DNA of 64,000 bases from Agrobacterium albertimagni AOL15 (GCF_000300855.1 NZ_ALJF01000016.1:1-64000), one strand, 5' to 3'. Positions 1-11,538 are shown, counted from the first letter of the stretch. Numbers and translations: made by a program. The notes: generated by a model from the sequence alone, not told the origin.

Positions 1-1095
1 CAGGACCACGACGTCCTTCCAGGTGTCGGCACCCGTCTGGACGCTGACCGTGGTGTTGCCGTCCTCGACCGTTGCCCGCAGATGCGAGGCTGCGGTTTCA
101 GCAGAGGCCTGTTCACCGAGCAGGCTGTCGAGCAGGGCCGTGACGTCGAGCACGTCGCCGTCACCGTTGAAGTCGGTGATGACATCTGCCACATCGAGCT
201 CGTCAAGCGCCGTTCCGTCAAACACGAAGGTGTCGTTGCCGACACCGCCGGTCATCACCACCTGGCCCATGCCGCCATGCAGGATGTCATCGCCATCCGT
301 TCCCATGACCGTCAGCGGATCCGCATCCGATCCGAAGATCGTATCGAAGCCGACTTCCATGAAGTCGCCCGTCGAGCCATCCGCGAAGGTGAAGGTGCCC
401 GTCGAGAAGACCGTCTGACCATCTTCCTGACCACCGGTGTTGTCGGTGGTGAGCGAGATGCTGGTGACACCGTTGTCGAAGAGGCTCGACAGCTCGCCCT
501 CGTCGCTGATGCCGTTGTTGTTGGCATCAACCCAGATCTTCAGCTTGGAGAAGGCATCGTCGCTTGCATCGATCTTGCCATCGCCATTGGTATCGAGCGA
601 GGCGAGAGCCGCCACACCGCTTGCGAACTGGCCCCCATTGAAATCAGGCGTGAAGATCTCCGAGCCGTTGTCGATCAGGCCGTTGCCGTCGAGATCGAGT
701 GCGAGGATCCCGTCCTTCGACGTCCAACCCATCTGATCCTTGTGACCATCGGCATTGATGTCGAACATGACGCCCGCGCCGATGGATGACAGGTCGAAGC
801 CGTTCTTGTCGAGATCGAGGATGATCGGGTCGGCGGCGGCCACGAAGTTAGAAGCCGTCAATTTGCCGTAGCCTACGCCTGCGATCGTCAAAATATGCTC
901 AAGCTGGAAATCCCCTGTACCAAGGTCGCTCCATCCTGATACGTTGCTCGGCACATACATCGTGTAAACGCCAGCAGAAGCTGTGCTTGTGTTGTCGGAG
1001 GTATATACGATCACAGTATAATAACCTGAGGGTATGTCGTCGATCGCTTCGGCGATCCGCTGCTCGACAGTGCCGCCGTTACTCGAGTTGGGCTA
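1..1095 (-). pseudogene. C-terminal RTX secretion portion of the adhesin, in frame after the TAG; runs off the window edge
   Basis: Reading on past the TAG at 1093-1095 gives 364 further codons with no stop up to base 1. They encode EF-hand-like calcium motifs (DLDKNGFDL, DLDGNGLID, DTNGDGKID), one RTX-like nonapeptide region (GTDGDDILHGG) and the DTFVF...DVITDFNGDGDVLD pattern typical of the C-terminal target domain of T1SS-143 adhesins. This is exactly the part that the upstream 2480-residue frame lacks. No good start codon with a ribosome site is visible just after the TAG, so the piece is unlikely to be an independent gene. It is a detached or read-through C-terminus. The true end lies outside the window. 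Confidence 0.75.
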
Positions 1096-4000
1096 ACTCG
1101 TTCCCGTCATAATCTCAATGATCTTCTGCGAACTTGAAATGTCCGAGTTTGCAGTTGTGATGGAAACAAAGGAGCCGCTAGTCAATGACTGCTGATTTTG
1201 TCCAGAGTTCAGAGTCACCGCAATCTTGTGGTTGGCGACAGAGAAGTTGCTCACTTCAGATGCGTTGTTGCCCTGCGGATTGAAGCTTGTATTGGAATAG
1301 ATGATCTTGTCGTAGTTCGCCATATTGACCGGATTAGATCCGGTTACAGTTATCACGTCATTCACCGGGTTGACGGTGATAGAAGCCGTGGCAGGTGTCG
1401 CATCTTCAAGGCCGAGGTTATCCTTCGCCGCGAAGGTGAAGGAAGCCGGGCCGTTGTAGTCGGCATTGGGCTTGAAGTAGACCGAACCGGTGACCGTCTG
1501 ACCGATGACGACTGCGTTGGTGCCGTTCGAGTCCAGGTACAGCGTACCGTTCTGCGGCAGCGACTTGATCACGTAGCCGACAACCGTGCCGTCAATGTCA
1601 GCACCGGCACCTGCCAGGTTGACCGTGATCGTCGTGTCTTCGTTGCCCGACGCCGAACGATTGTCCGTCGTCGGCGCATCGTTCACCGGGTTGACGGTGA
1701 TAGAAGCCGTGGCAGGTGTCGCATCTTCAAGGCCGAGGTTATCCTTCGCCGCGAAGGTGAAGGAAGCCGGGCCGTTGTAGTCGGCATTGGGCTTGAAGTA
1801 GATCGAACCGGTGACCGTCTGACCGATGACGACTGCGTTGGTGCCGTTCGAGTTCAGGTACAGCGTACCGTTCTGCGGCAGCGACTTGATCACGTAGCCG
1901 ACAACCGTGCCGTCAATGTCAGCACCGGCACCTGCCAGGTTGACCGTGATCGTCGTGTCCTCATCTCCAGTGGCCGATCGGTTGTCCGTCGTCGGCGCAT
2001 CGTTCACCGGAGTGACGGTGATCGAAGCCGTGGCCGGCGTCGCATCTTCAAGGCCCTGATTGTCCTTCGCCGCGAAGGTGAAGGAGGCTGGGCCGTTGTA
2101 GTCGGCATTCGGCTTGAAGTAGACAGGCCCCGATACGGTATCGCCGATGGCGACGGCTTCCGTCGCCGCAGCATCCTTGAAGAGCCCACCATTTCCGGGC
2201 AGCGTCTTGATGACGAAGCCGGCAACGGTACCGTTTGCATCCGAGCCTGACAGCTGAACAGGGATCACCGTGTCTTCGTTGCCGGTGGTGGCAACGTCCT
2301 GGGTCTCCGGTGCAACATTCGGCGCAACCACGGTCACGACGAACTTGCCCGTTGCCAAGGCGATCGAGTCGCCATCGAAGTCCGTCGCCTGGACGATCGA
2401 CGAGAAGTCGATGTTCACATCGGCCTGGCCAAGCGGCTTGTAAAGCGTGAAGGTGCCCTTGCCGTCTGTGGACAGAGCCAAGGTGAAGACCGTGGCTCCG
2501 CCAGACTTCGCAACCAGCAAGCCGGCCTCGAACGAGTAGATCAGATTGATGCCACCGAGCTGCTGCGGCAGGCCGGACGTGTTCGTTCCTAGGCTGAAGG
2601 TGATGTCGTCGTCGGCGCCGACCGCAACAAGATCATTGACGTCGAAGGTCGCGGAGACAGATTGACCCGTGACCGTCGTCTCGACGAGGCTGTCTAGGAC
2701 ATCCTTCATGGCGCTGGTCAGGTTCCTATCGGAGGTCACATTGGTCGAACCGCCGCCCGGGCCTTCCACCTGAGCGAGATTGCCGAGCCCGGCCTCATTT
2801 GCCCTAACACCATAGGCTTCGATGGTGAACTTCTGATCACGGCCGGCTCCATCGGAGTCGCTTTCGATCTTGGTGATCTCGTCGATGATCGCCTGCAGAG
2901 CGTTGGTAGCGTTGGTGCTTCCAGATTGTGTCGCGTTCGGCTGGCCGTCCGAAAGGAAGATCAGCTGATTGACATCCGCATTTTCAAGTGTTCCGGGGGC
3001 AATCGGTGCGGTGACGACAGACTGCAGATCGACATCGCCATAGCCGTTACCTGACGGAATAGTGAATTCGATGTAGGCGATCTGTTTCCCGAGGTTCGGA
3101 CCCGTTCCGGTGATGGTCAGCGGCGTATTATCGTTGTTGACATTTATGACAGCGGCTTGAGTACCACCGCCAACGAAATAGACCGTGTAGCCGAAGTTCG
3201 TAGAGCCGCCCCAACGGTTGTCGTCCAAGGTAAATTGGGCACTTGTAACTGCCACGCCAGAGAAATTGCCCACATTCGCATAAGCGCCATTGGCACCATC
3301 GAAATCGTTGAAGGCGCCAAAATCGAAGCGAAGGATTTCGCCGCTGTCGACATCGCCGTCGATCACGCCCCAACCGTTATTGGTGTTGCCCACCACGCTC
3401 TCGAGTTGGCCGGTCGCCGTGCCCGGATCACGCCAACCGGAGACCAGCGCGATCTGGGTCGTGCCGTTGCCAATGATGTAAGCCGTATCGTTGTTGCCCT
3501 GCCCGTTACCGCCATTGGTATTGGCGTCGAAGGAGGTAATCGTCCGGTCGACGCTGATCGTCTGTGACGGAACGCCCTCGATCCACTGCAGGGCCTGCTG
3601 CAGACCTGCCTCGTAGTTGGTTGCGCCGCCGCCCGGCAACTGGCCGATTGCCGTCAGGGCAGCGTTCAGCTGTGAGCCGACGATCGCTCCGTCCTGGATG
3701 AGGTCGAAGGTACCGACGGGTGCTGCGTCACCCGCAAACCGCACGATATGCACCCGCACGTCTTCTGCGTCTGAGTTCGCCAGCGAGTTCAAGAACCCAG
3801 TCACCTGGGCCTTGATGTCCGCGACAGTGACACTGCCGGACGTGTCCAGGACGAGAACGAAGTTTGCGACCTTGCCGACGGTCGTTTCGACCAGTTGCGG
3901 CGCGTCGAGCGAGATCTTCTCCACCTCGCCCGTGTGTACCGGAACGTCGTCGCGAACTTCGATCGAGAAGGCACTTCCCAGCTTGATGCTGTCGCCGTCG

Positions 4001-7000
4001 AAATCCTTGGCCTCGATTACCGATCCGAAATTGATCGCCAACAGACCGGACGGCTGCAGCGGGAAGTTCTCATCAGCGCCTGCATCAGGCTTCACGTGAT
4101 CAAGCTGGTCGATCAGCTCGAAGGAGTAGGCACCGTTCGCGTTCAGGGTCAGTTTGAAAACGACGCGATCGTTTGCGCCATAGCCGGCTGCGCCATCCTT
4201 GTTGTCATAGGCATAAAGAACATTGCCCTTGACCTCGTAGCTCAGCAATTCGCCCTTCGACTTCAGGCCGAGTCCCTGGAGAACCGAGGCCGCATCGTCA
4301 GAGAAGGAGAACTTGACGGCATCGTCGGCACCACCCTTGACCAGGTAAGCCAATGACCCGTCGATGAAGGCGCCGCCATTGCCGCCCTGACCCGGACCAC
4401 CTGTCCATGAACCGTCGGCATCGTAGTCGGCCGGGCTCGTGCCCAAGGACTGGCTGGTCCGGATGTCGTCTTCATCGACCGTGCGGGCTTCCGTCTTGCC
4501 GGTCAGTTCCGGAACGTCGTCCTTGATCGCGATCGAGAAGGTTTTACCGAGCGTGATGCTGTCACCGTCGAAGTCCGTCACCTTGATGACAGTGCCGAAA
4601 TCGATTGCCAGGACACCAGGCTTAAGCGCAAAATTCTCGTCTGAGCCGCCGGCGGCTGGCTTCACGTGATCCAGCTGATCGATCAATTCGAAGGTGTAGG
4701 AACCATTCGTGTTGAGGGTCAGCTTGAAGACCGGGCGATCGCCCAGATTCGGGTCATAGCTCACCCCCGGCGCGCCAACATTGGCAAAGCCCCAGAGCAC
4801 ATTGCCCTGAAGATCGTAGCTCAGGACTTCACCCTTCGAGCTCAGCCCAAGACCCTCCAAGGACAGACGCAAGGCTGCTTCACTGATGAACTCGAACTTG
4901 ACCGTATCGTCAGCGCCACCCTTGACCAGATAGGCCAGCGAACCGTCGATAAATGCCGGACCATTGCCGCCTTGGTTCGGGCCACCGGTGTAAGATCCGT
5001 CGCCGTTACCATCAGCCGGGCTCGTGCCCGTCGACTGGCTCGTCTTGATGTCGTCTTCGTCGACCGTGCGGGCTTCAGTCTTGCCGCTCAGTTCCGGGAC
5101 ATCGTCGGTCACATCGACCTTGACGAGGCCGGTCAGCTTGACGCTGTCGCCGTCATTGTCGGTTGCCTGAAGAACGGCACCGAAGTCGATCGTCAGCGTG
5201 TTCTGGCCGTTGCCAGCCGGGTGATCCAGCTGGTCGGAAAGGGAGAAGGTGAAGGTGCCGTTCGGGTTCAGCTTGAACTCGAATACGAGGCGGTCGCCAT
5301 TGTCAAAGGTCTGGCCTGGGACCTGACCGCCCGGAGCATTGACGAAGGCGATGATCGTGCCGTCGGTGCGCAGGTCGTAGCCAATCTGAGCGCCGTTGGA
5401 CGTCAGCTTGAGGCTTTCCAGATAGGTCCGCATGGCGGCCGTGGAGATCAGCGAGAAGCTGACGTTTTCGTCGGCACCGACCTTGACGAGGCTCGACAGG
5501 TTGCCCGTCGAGGTCGCATTCGCAGGACCAGCCGTGTTAGCGGAAGGCGTACCGGTGTAGGAGCCATCAAGGACATTGCCGTCGTTCGGCGAGGTGCCCA
5601 GCGAGGTGGCTGTATCGATATCGTCTTCATCGACCTTGATGGTGATCGGCGTCGCATTGGGGGCGATGACGGGAACGTCGTCGGTCACGTCTACCTTGAC
5701 GAGGCCGGTCAGCTTGATGCTGTCGCCGTCATTGTCGGTTGCCTGAAGCACAGAGCCGAAGTCGATCGTCAGCGTGTTCTGGCCGTTGCCAGCCGGGTGA
5801 TCCAGCTGGTCGGAAAGGGAGAAGGTGAAGGTGCCGTTCGGGTTCAGCTTGAACTCGAAGACAAGGCGGTCGCCATTGTCAAAGGTCTGGCCTGGGACCT
5901 GACCGCCCGGAGCGTTGACGAAGGCGATGATCGTGCCGTCGGTGCGCAGGTCGTAGCCAATCTGAGCGCCGTTGGACGTCAGCTTGAGGCTTTCCAGATA
6001 GGTCCGCATGGCGGCCTGATTGATCAGCGAGAAGCTGACGCTTTCATCGGCACCGACCTTGACGAGGCTCGACAGGCTGACAGTAGAGGTCGCGTTCGCA
6101 GGACCTCGCGTATCGACACCCGGCGTACCGGTGAAGGAACCGTCCGGATTATTGCCGTCATTCGGCGCGTTTCCGAGCGAAGTTGCCGTGTCGATATCGT
6201 CTTCGTCGACCTTGATGGTGATCGGCGTCGCATTGGGGGCGATGACCGGAACGTCGTCAGTCACATTGACCTTTACCAGGCCCGTCAATGCGACGCTGTC
6301 GCCGTCATTGTCGGTTGCCTGCAGCACCGAGCCAAAATCGATCGTCAGCGTGTTCTCGCCGTTGCCAAGAGCATGGTCCAGTTGGTCCGATAGCGAGAAT
6401 GTGAAGGTACCGTTCGGGTTCAGCTTGAACTCGAACACCAGACGGTCGTCGCCTACATTGTATTCCTGGCCCGGGCTCGCCTGCCCAGGAGCCTGGCTGT
6501 TGACGAAGCCGATGATCGTACCGTTTGCGCTCAAGTCGAAACCGAGCGGCAGGCCGTTGGACTTCAGACCAAGACCCTCAAGATAGGTCCGCGCATCGGC
6601 GATGGAGATCAGCGAGAAGCTGACGTTTTCGTCCGCGCCGACCTTGACCAGGCTGAGGAGACTGCCCGTCGAGGTCGCATTGGCCGGTCCGCCAGTGTTT
6701 ACACCCGGTGTGCCGGTATAGGAACCGTCCGGATTGTTGCCGTCGTTCGGCGCATTGCCCTTGGATGTCGACGTATCGATGTCGTCTTCATCGACCGTGA
6801 TGGTGATTGGCTTTGCACCAGTCGCAATAACTGGCACGTCGTCGGTGACGTTGACATTCACCAGGCCGGTGAGCGTGACGCTATCGCCATCGCCGTCATT
6901 GGCCTGGAGAACCGAACCGAAATCGATCGTCAGGGTATTCTGACCTGCGCCCGGGGCATGGTCTATCTGGTCATGCAGCGAGAAGGAGAACGTACCATTC

Positions 7001-8535
7001 GGGTTCAGCTTGAACTCGAAAACGAGACGATCGGCACCGACGTTGTATTCCTCGCCCGGTACAGCCTGGCCCGGAGCCTGGCTGTTGACGAAGCCGATGA
7101 TCGTGCCGTCCTGGCTCAGATCGAAGCCAAGCGGCAGTCCATTGGACTTAAGACCGAGACCCTCGAGATAGGTGCGCGCAGCATCGATCGAGATCAGCGA
7201 GAAGCTGAGGTTTTTGTCCGCACCGACATTGACCAGACCGGCAAGACTTCCGGTAGAAGTCGCGTTGGCAGGGCCACCATTGTTGACGCCCGGCGTACCC
7301 GTGTAGGAGCCGTCCGGAACGTTGCCGTCATTGGGCGCGGTACCTTGAGACGTCGGGGTATCGATATCGTCTTCGTCGACCGTGATGCTGATCGGCTGGG
7401 CCCCTGCAATGATTTCCGGCGCATCGTCCATGACGTCGATGTTGAACGAACCCGTGACGCTGTCGCCGTCGCGGTCGGTGACCGTGTAGGTGAAGCCAAG
7501 GCGCAGAAGGTCATCGAGATCATCCTGCGAGCCGTTCTGGCCGGCATCCGGGTGGTCGAGCTGCCCGACGAGTTCGAAGGTAAAGTCGCCGGTGACGCGG
7601 TTGGTGATTGTGAGCGTGAAGACCAGATTGCCTTCGGAGTCACGGCCTTCAACTGCTACGAAGTCAAGCACGGCACCGTCGGTCGGAGCGGTGAAGCTGA
7701 CGACAGTGATCGGACGACCGCCGGATGTGAAGCCAGCGAGAACCTGTGGGCCGAGCCCCTCCTCGTCGACATTGCTGGCGCCGGTGAAATCGACGCGGGT
7801 GATGGTGCCGAAGTCCGGGCCCGCATTAAAGGGAAGACGGCCACTGATAATCTGATTGCCGGCAACGCCGTCAGCGAGGACGACCTCGTCATAGATGAAT
7901 GACTCTGTCAGCGGCGTCGTAATGGACGGACGGCCGTTACCGCCAAAAATGACAGCAGAATTGACCTCGTCGCCGAAGCTGGTATCGCCCAGCAGATCCG
8001 CCAGAGCAAAGTCTTCCGGACCGGCGTCGATCTCGTTGTCGACGAAGTTGCGGCTCGCCTCAGGCGACGACAGGGCCGAGAAGGTGCCGTCGGGACCGGC
8101 CGCGACGTTGATGTTACTCTCTTCGAGGGCAGCAAAGAGCGCGACCTGCGGCAGCTCGACATCGCCGATCAAAAAGGTCGGGATGTTGGCGGCGCCGCCG
8201 ATCACCGTGATCTCGGTGCCATCCGCCAGGACGAGGACCAGATTTTCTCCGTCCACCTGAAACTCGAGATTGTCGAGCTCGATGCCGGCGGGCAGGGTCA
8301 CGATGTTTTCGGCGTTCGGCGTTACTTCGCTCGGGATCACCGCAGCGGCGACGTTAACCGGCTGCTGAGCCGGCAGGCGATCGGTGCGACCGGCGTCGGG
8401 CGTTTCCGCCTGAGCCACTTCAATTCCCTCTACGGTCTCGCTTGCGAAACCCAGATGCTGCTCGACCGCAGAGTCGAACTCGTCGGCTGCGGAAGTATTG
8501 TCGATCATGGACAGGCGCGGATCTTCGATGGACAT
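1096..8535 (-). CDS. Giant type I secreted repeat adhesin, N-terminal 2480 residues (ends at in-frame TAG)
   Basis: Very large acidic surface protein of the BapA/LapA-like class. Residues 1-365 are a non-repetitive N-terminus with no Sec signal peptide. About 366-1530 hold six tandem repeats of roughly 193 residues of T1SS-143 type, each ending in a DGDS...DDVP block. About 1550-1945 is a von Willebrand A domain with MIDAS motif DTSGS, interrupted by a beta-rich insert. About 1950-2065 is one more diverged repeat. Three 107-residue cadherin-like repeats fill 2070-2391. The ATG is preceded by AAGGGGTGAG, a good Shine-Dalgarno. The frame stops at TAG 1093-1095, but the RTX secretion end lies in the same frame beyond it, so this is probably a broken or read-through gene. 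No type I exporter genes are in the window. Class is sure; function in attachment or biofilm is inferred from the family. Confidence 0.9.
1361..2323 (-). repeat. Three tandem 321-bp cadherin-like repeats inside the adhesin
   Basis: Units begin at 1361, 1682 and 2003, each 321 bp (107 codons). Units 1 and 2 are nearly identical at DNA level; the third (2003-2323) is diverged. The encoded motif runs from DNRSA...EDT through YFKPNADYNGPASFTF to ITV.PVND, a cadherin-like/VCBS-type beta sandwich common in secreted adhesins. Confidence 0.9.
3946..7436 (-). repeat. Six tandem T1SS-143 repeats of about 575-590 bp inside the adhesin
   Basis: Unit borders (DDVP/DDAP codons) fall near 7430, 6845, 6255, 5677, 5104, 4517 and 3948. 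Units are similar at DNA level. The two covering about 5102-5675 and 5675-6255 share long identical stretches, for example around 5221-5290 and 5801-5870. This suggests recent duplication or gene conversion, and the array can be expected to vary in copy number between strains. Confidence 0.9.
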
Positions 8536-8614
8536 GGTAACTCACCCCTTAACAAGTTGATCGCAGTTAAATCCCGATGCCGGGGCAAGTGCAACGGTTT
8601 CTTAACCCTGAATA

Positions 8615-8628
8615 CATAACGGGTTATG
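8615..8628. promoter_or_regulatory. Short palindrome upstream of the adhesin
   Basis: CATAAC and GTTATG are perfect inverted copies with a 2-bp spacer, about 80 bp upstream of the adhesin start codon. It could be a regulator site. No matching regulator is identifiable here, and chance occurrence in AT-rich DNA is possible. Confidence 0.3.
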
Positions 8629-8809
8629 CTTGGAGCGACCATTATTGAAAAAGAAGTTAATTTCGGGCCGAAAAATCCTTTTATTTCTGCAGTTTACTCA
8701 AATTTTAACGATTGGGGGTTGGCGGCCGAAATGGCATCCACCGATTGCACTTCTTATTACTGCGTCCACTTGAAGCAGCAACTATGCCACCCCCCGAAAA
8801 CAAGCGATA

Positions 8810-8834
8810 GCCGGACACTCGTCGAGTGTCCGGC
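8810..8834 (-). terminator. Hairpin downstream of udh
   Basis: Perfect 12-base inverted repeat GCCGGACACTCG / CGAGTGTCCGGC 25 bases past the udh stop. On the minus strand it is followed by a weakly T-rich tract. It probably acts as the udh transcription terminator. Confidence 0.6.
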
Positions 8835-8859
8835 CATTTGAAGAAACGGAGTGATGAGG

Positions 8860-9657
8860 TCAGTCTTCCGCGAAGATCGGGTCTTCGACGAAAGGGCCAC
8901 CCTGGTAGATTGCAATCGCATCGCCCGGCTTCGGCCTCTCGACAGCCGCATCGATTTCGGCGCGGAAGCGCTCGGCATTGTCCTTGGGCTGCCAGCCGAG
9001 ATAGGAGACATGGGAATTGTCCCACCAGCGCGTGTCATTGTTCGAGCAGCCCCAGATGACAGGGCAACCGAGGCGCGGGACGCGGAAGATGCATTCGATC
9101 ATCGACAGGAAGTCGTCATAGCTCATCCAGGTTGAGAGCATGCGGTGGTTCTTCGGCTTCTCCATGCAACTGCCGATGCGCACCAGAGCCGTCTCCTGGC
9201 CGAACTTTTCGAAATACATGCGGGCGAGCGCCTCGCCGAAGCATTTGGACACGCCGTAAAGCCCATCCGGGCGCATGGGCATCTCGTGGTCGAGATACTC
9301 GTCCTGGCGATAGAAGCCGATCGTATGGTTGGAGCTGGCAAACAGAATGCGCGGCATGCCATTCGCGCGCGCGGCTTCATAGAGATTGTAGAGACCGAGC
9401 AGATTGGCATTCATGATCTTGGAGAACTTGTCTTCAACCGAGATGCCACCAAGATGAATGATGGCGTCACAGCCTTCAACGAGCCTGTCGACGGCCGCCC
9501 GATCGCCAAGATCGCAAACCATTGCCTCCTCATGCTCAGCGACCTGCCCGAGATCTACGATATCCGAGACCCTGACGATCTCCGCAAGCCCCTTCAAGCG
9601 CCCGCGCATTGCGCTGCCCAGCCCGCCGGCAGCCCCCGTCAGCAAAAGCCTCTTCAC
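8860..9657 (-). CDS. udh: Uronate dehydrogenase
   Basis: NAD-dependent oxidation of D-galacturonate or D-glucuronate to the aldarolactone, first step of the oxidative uronate pathway in the cytosol (EC 1.1.1.203). 265 residues, matching the Agrobacterium enzyme in length and sequence pattern. Rossmann glycine motif TGAAGGLG at residues 7-14; catalytic Ser109 (ASSNHT), Tyr134 and Lys138 (YGVSK). It starts with GTG, preceded by GGAGG at good spacing. It is divergent from the GntR regulator, and the shared intergenic region carries candidate operators. The downstream enzymes of the same pathway follow on the other strand, which makes the assignment firm. Confidence 0.95.
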   Translation of the reverse strand: MKRLLLTGAAGGLGSAMRGRLKGLAEIVRVSDIVDLGQVAEHEEAMVCDLGDRAAVDRLVEGCDAIIHLGGISVEDKFSKIMNANLLGLYNLYEAARANGMPRILFASSNHTIGFYRQDEYLDHEMPMRPDGLYGVSKCFGEALARMYFEKFGQETALVRIGSCMEKPKNHRMLSTWMSYDDFLSMIECIFRVPRLGCPVIWGCSNNDTRWWDNSHVSYLGWQPKDNAERFRAEIDAAVERPKPGDAIAIYQGGPFVEDPIFAED

Positions 9658-9687
9658 GCGCAGTCCTCCATGATGTCACACCTCAAC

Positions 9688-9701
9688 TTATCATACAGGT
9701 T
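9688..9701 (-). promoter_or_regulatory. Candidate GntR operator, copy 1 (udh promoter)
   Basis: On the minus strand this reads AACCTGTATGATAA. The same word with one change (C for T) recurs at 10534-10547 before kdgD. It lies 31 bp upstream of the udh start. The two copies at the two promoters of one regulon suggest a binding site for the GntR protein encoded between them. Confidence 0.5.
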
Positions 9702-9720
9702 GCGCTGACCCGGTCAATAT

Positions 9721-9733
9721 CGTAAACCTTACG
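9721..9733. promoter_or_regulatory. Palindrome CGTAA-ACC-TTACG in the udh/gntR intergenic region
   Basis: Perfect 5-base arms with a 3-base spacer, midway between the divergent udh and gntR starts. It is a possible operator for the adjacent regulator, but short enough to arise by chance. Confidence 0.35.
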
Positions 9734-9803
9734 AGCAACAGGCTGACAAAGCCCGACGCATGGATGATGATATGCGCAGGCACAGAGGGGCGGGGAAACA
9801 CGT

Positions 9804-10547
9804 ATGGCATTGCAGGCACGAAGCGAAGCGGGCTCCGGAACCCTTGTGGAGAAACTCGGCGACACGTTGCGCAAGGCGATCGGCGCCGGCCAGTTCCCGC
9901 CCGGCAGCAAGCTGCCGAGCGAGGCGCAGTTGTCCGAAGCCCACGGCGTCTCCCGAACCGTCGTGCGCGAAGCGATCGCTTCACTGCGCGCCGACCGCCT
10001 TGTGGAGGCCCGACAGGGCGCTGGCGTCTTCGTCCTCACCCCTCAGGAGCCGACTCCCGCGCCGCTGCTGATCGGCAATGTGGATCCGGCGCGCGTTTCG
10101 TCGATGATTGAACTCCTGGAGCTCAGAACGGCAGTGGAAGTAGAGGCTGCAGGCCTCGCCGCATTGCGACGCTCCCCCGCCCAGGAAGAAGTCATACTTG
10201 AACGGCACTACGCTATCCGCGCCTGTCTTGAGGCGGGGCAGTCGACGACGGAAGCCGATTTCGCCCTGCATCTCGCCATCGCCGAAGCGACCAACAATCC
10301 CCGTTTTCGTGAATTTCTGGCAATGATCGGCAAGAATGTCATCCCGCGGGCCGCCTTGCGCGATGAAGACAGCGAGGAAGACCAGTCCGCTTATCTGCAC
10401 CTCATCGATGCCGAACACGCAGACATTGTCGAGGCGATTTCCCAGGGCGATGAAGAGGCCGCGCGCGACTCGATGCGCCGACATTTGCGCGGCAGTCAGG
10501 CGCGCTACCGCGCCCTTTTGCGCGAGCAGCGCCAACCTGTACGATAA
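9804..10547 (+). CDS. GntR-family (FadR type) transcriptional regulator of uronate catabolism
   Basis: 247 residues: winged helix-turn-helix near 13-75 (KLPSEAQLSEAHGVSRTVVR) and an all-helical FCD ligand domain from about 95 to 225 with the usual acidic/histidine metal positions. FCD regulators of this position typically bind a sugar acid and repress or activate the neighbouring catabolic operon. The ATG follows a G-rich ribosome site (GAGGGGCGGGGA). It sits between udh and kdgD, with a repeated 14-base word at both flanking promoters, so the udh and kdgD operons are its likely targets. The ligand is not deducible; an aldarate or uronate is inferred. Confidence 0.9.
   Translation: MALQARSEAGSGTLVEKLGDTLRKAIGAGQFPPGSKLPSEAQLSEAHGVSRTVVREAIASLRADRLVEARQGAGVFVLTPQEPTPAPLLIGNVDPARVSSMIELLELRTAVEVEAAGLAALRRSPAQEEVILERHYAIRACLEAGQSTTEADFALHLAIAEATNNPRFREFLAMIGKNVIPRAALRDEDSEEDQSAYLHLIDAEHADIVEAISQGDEEAARDSMRRHLRGSQARYRALLREQRQPVR
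10534..10547 (+). promoter_or_regulatory. Candidate GntR operator, copy 2 (kdgD promoter)
   Basis: AACCTGTACGATAA, overlapping the last codons of gntR and 70 bp before the kdgD start. It matches copy 1 at 9688-9701 in 13 of 14 bases. A related word, ATGTACGACAAC at 10571-10582, follows 34 bp further on in the same orientation. Confidence 0.5.
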
Positions 10548-10559
10548 CATTTGACATAG

Positions 10560-11522
<963 letters not shown>

Positions 11523-11538
11523 GCAAAGGACGCCCCAG

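Larger units (their letters stand above)
8536..8859. other. Intergenic region: adhesin promoter and leader plus end of udh
   Basis: This 324-bp stretch holds no gene. It is AT-rich compared with the flanks, as expected for the promoter region of the leftward adhesin gene. Two structures stand out: the short palindrome CATAAC-GG-GTTATG at 8615-8628, within an outer TAACCC/GGGTTA pair at 8603-8626, and the hairpin at 8810-8834 that ends the udh gene. No promoter boxes can be named with confidence. Confidence 0.6.

Noticed and set aside
1198-6393. Long plus-strand open frames opposite the adhesin (for example 1198-2250 and 4666-6393)
   Set aside because: They mirror the repeats of the adhesin on the other strand, are rich in Arg/Asp/Val repeats and have no family features; shadows of a repetitive GC-rich gene.
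1361-7436. Regularly spaced repeats as a CRISPR array
   Set aside because: Units are 321 bp and about 580 bp, fully coding; no short repeat/spacer pattern and no cas genes.
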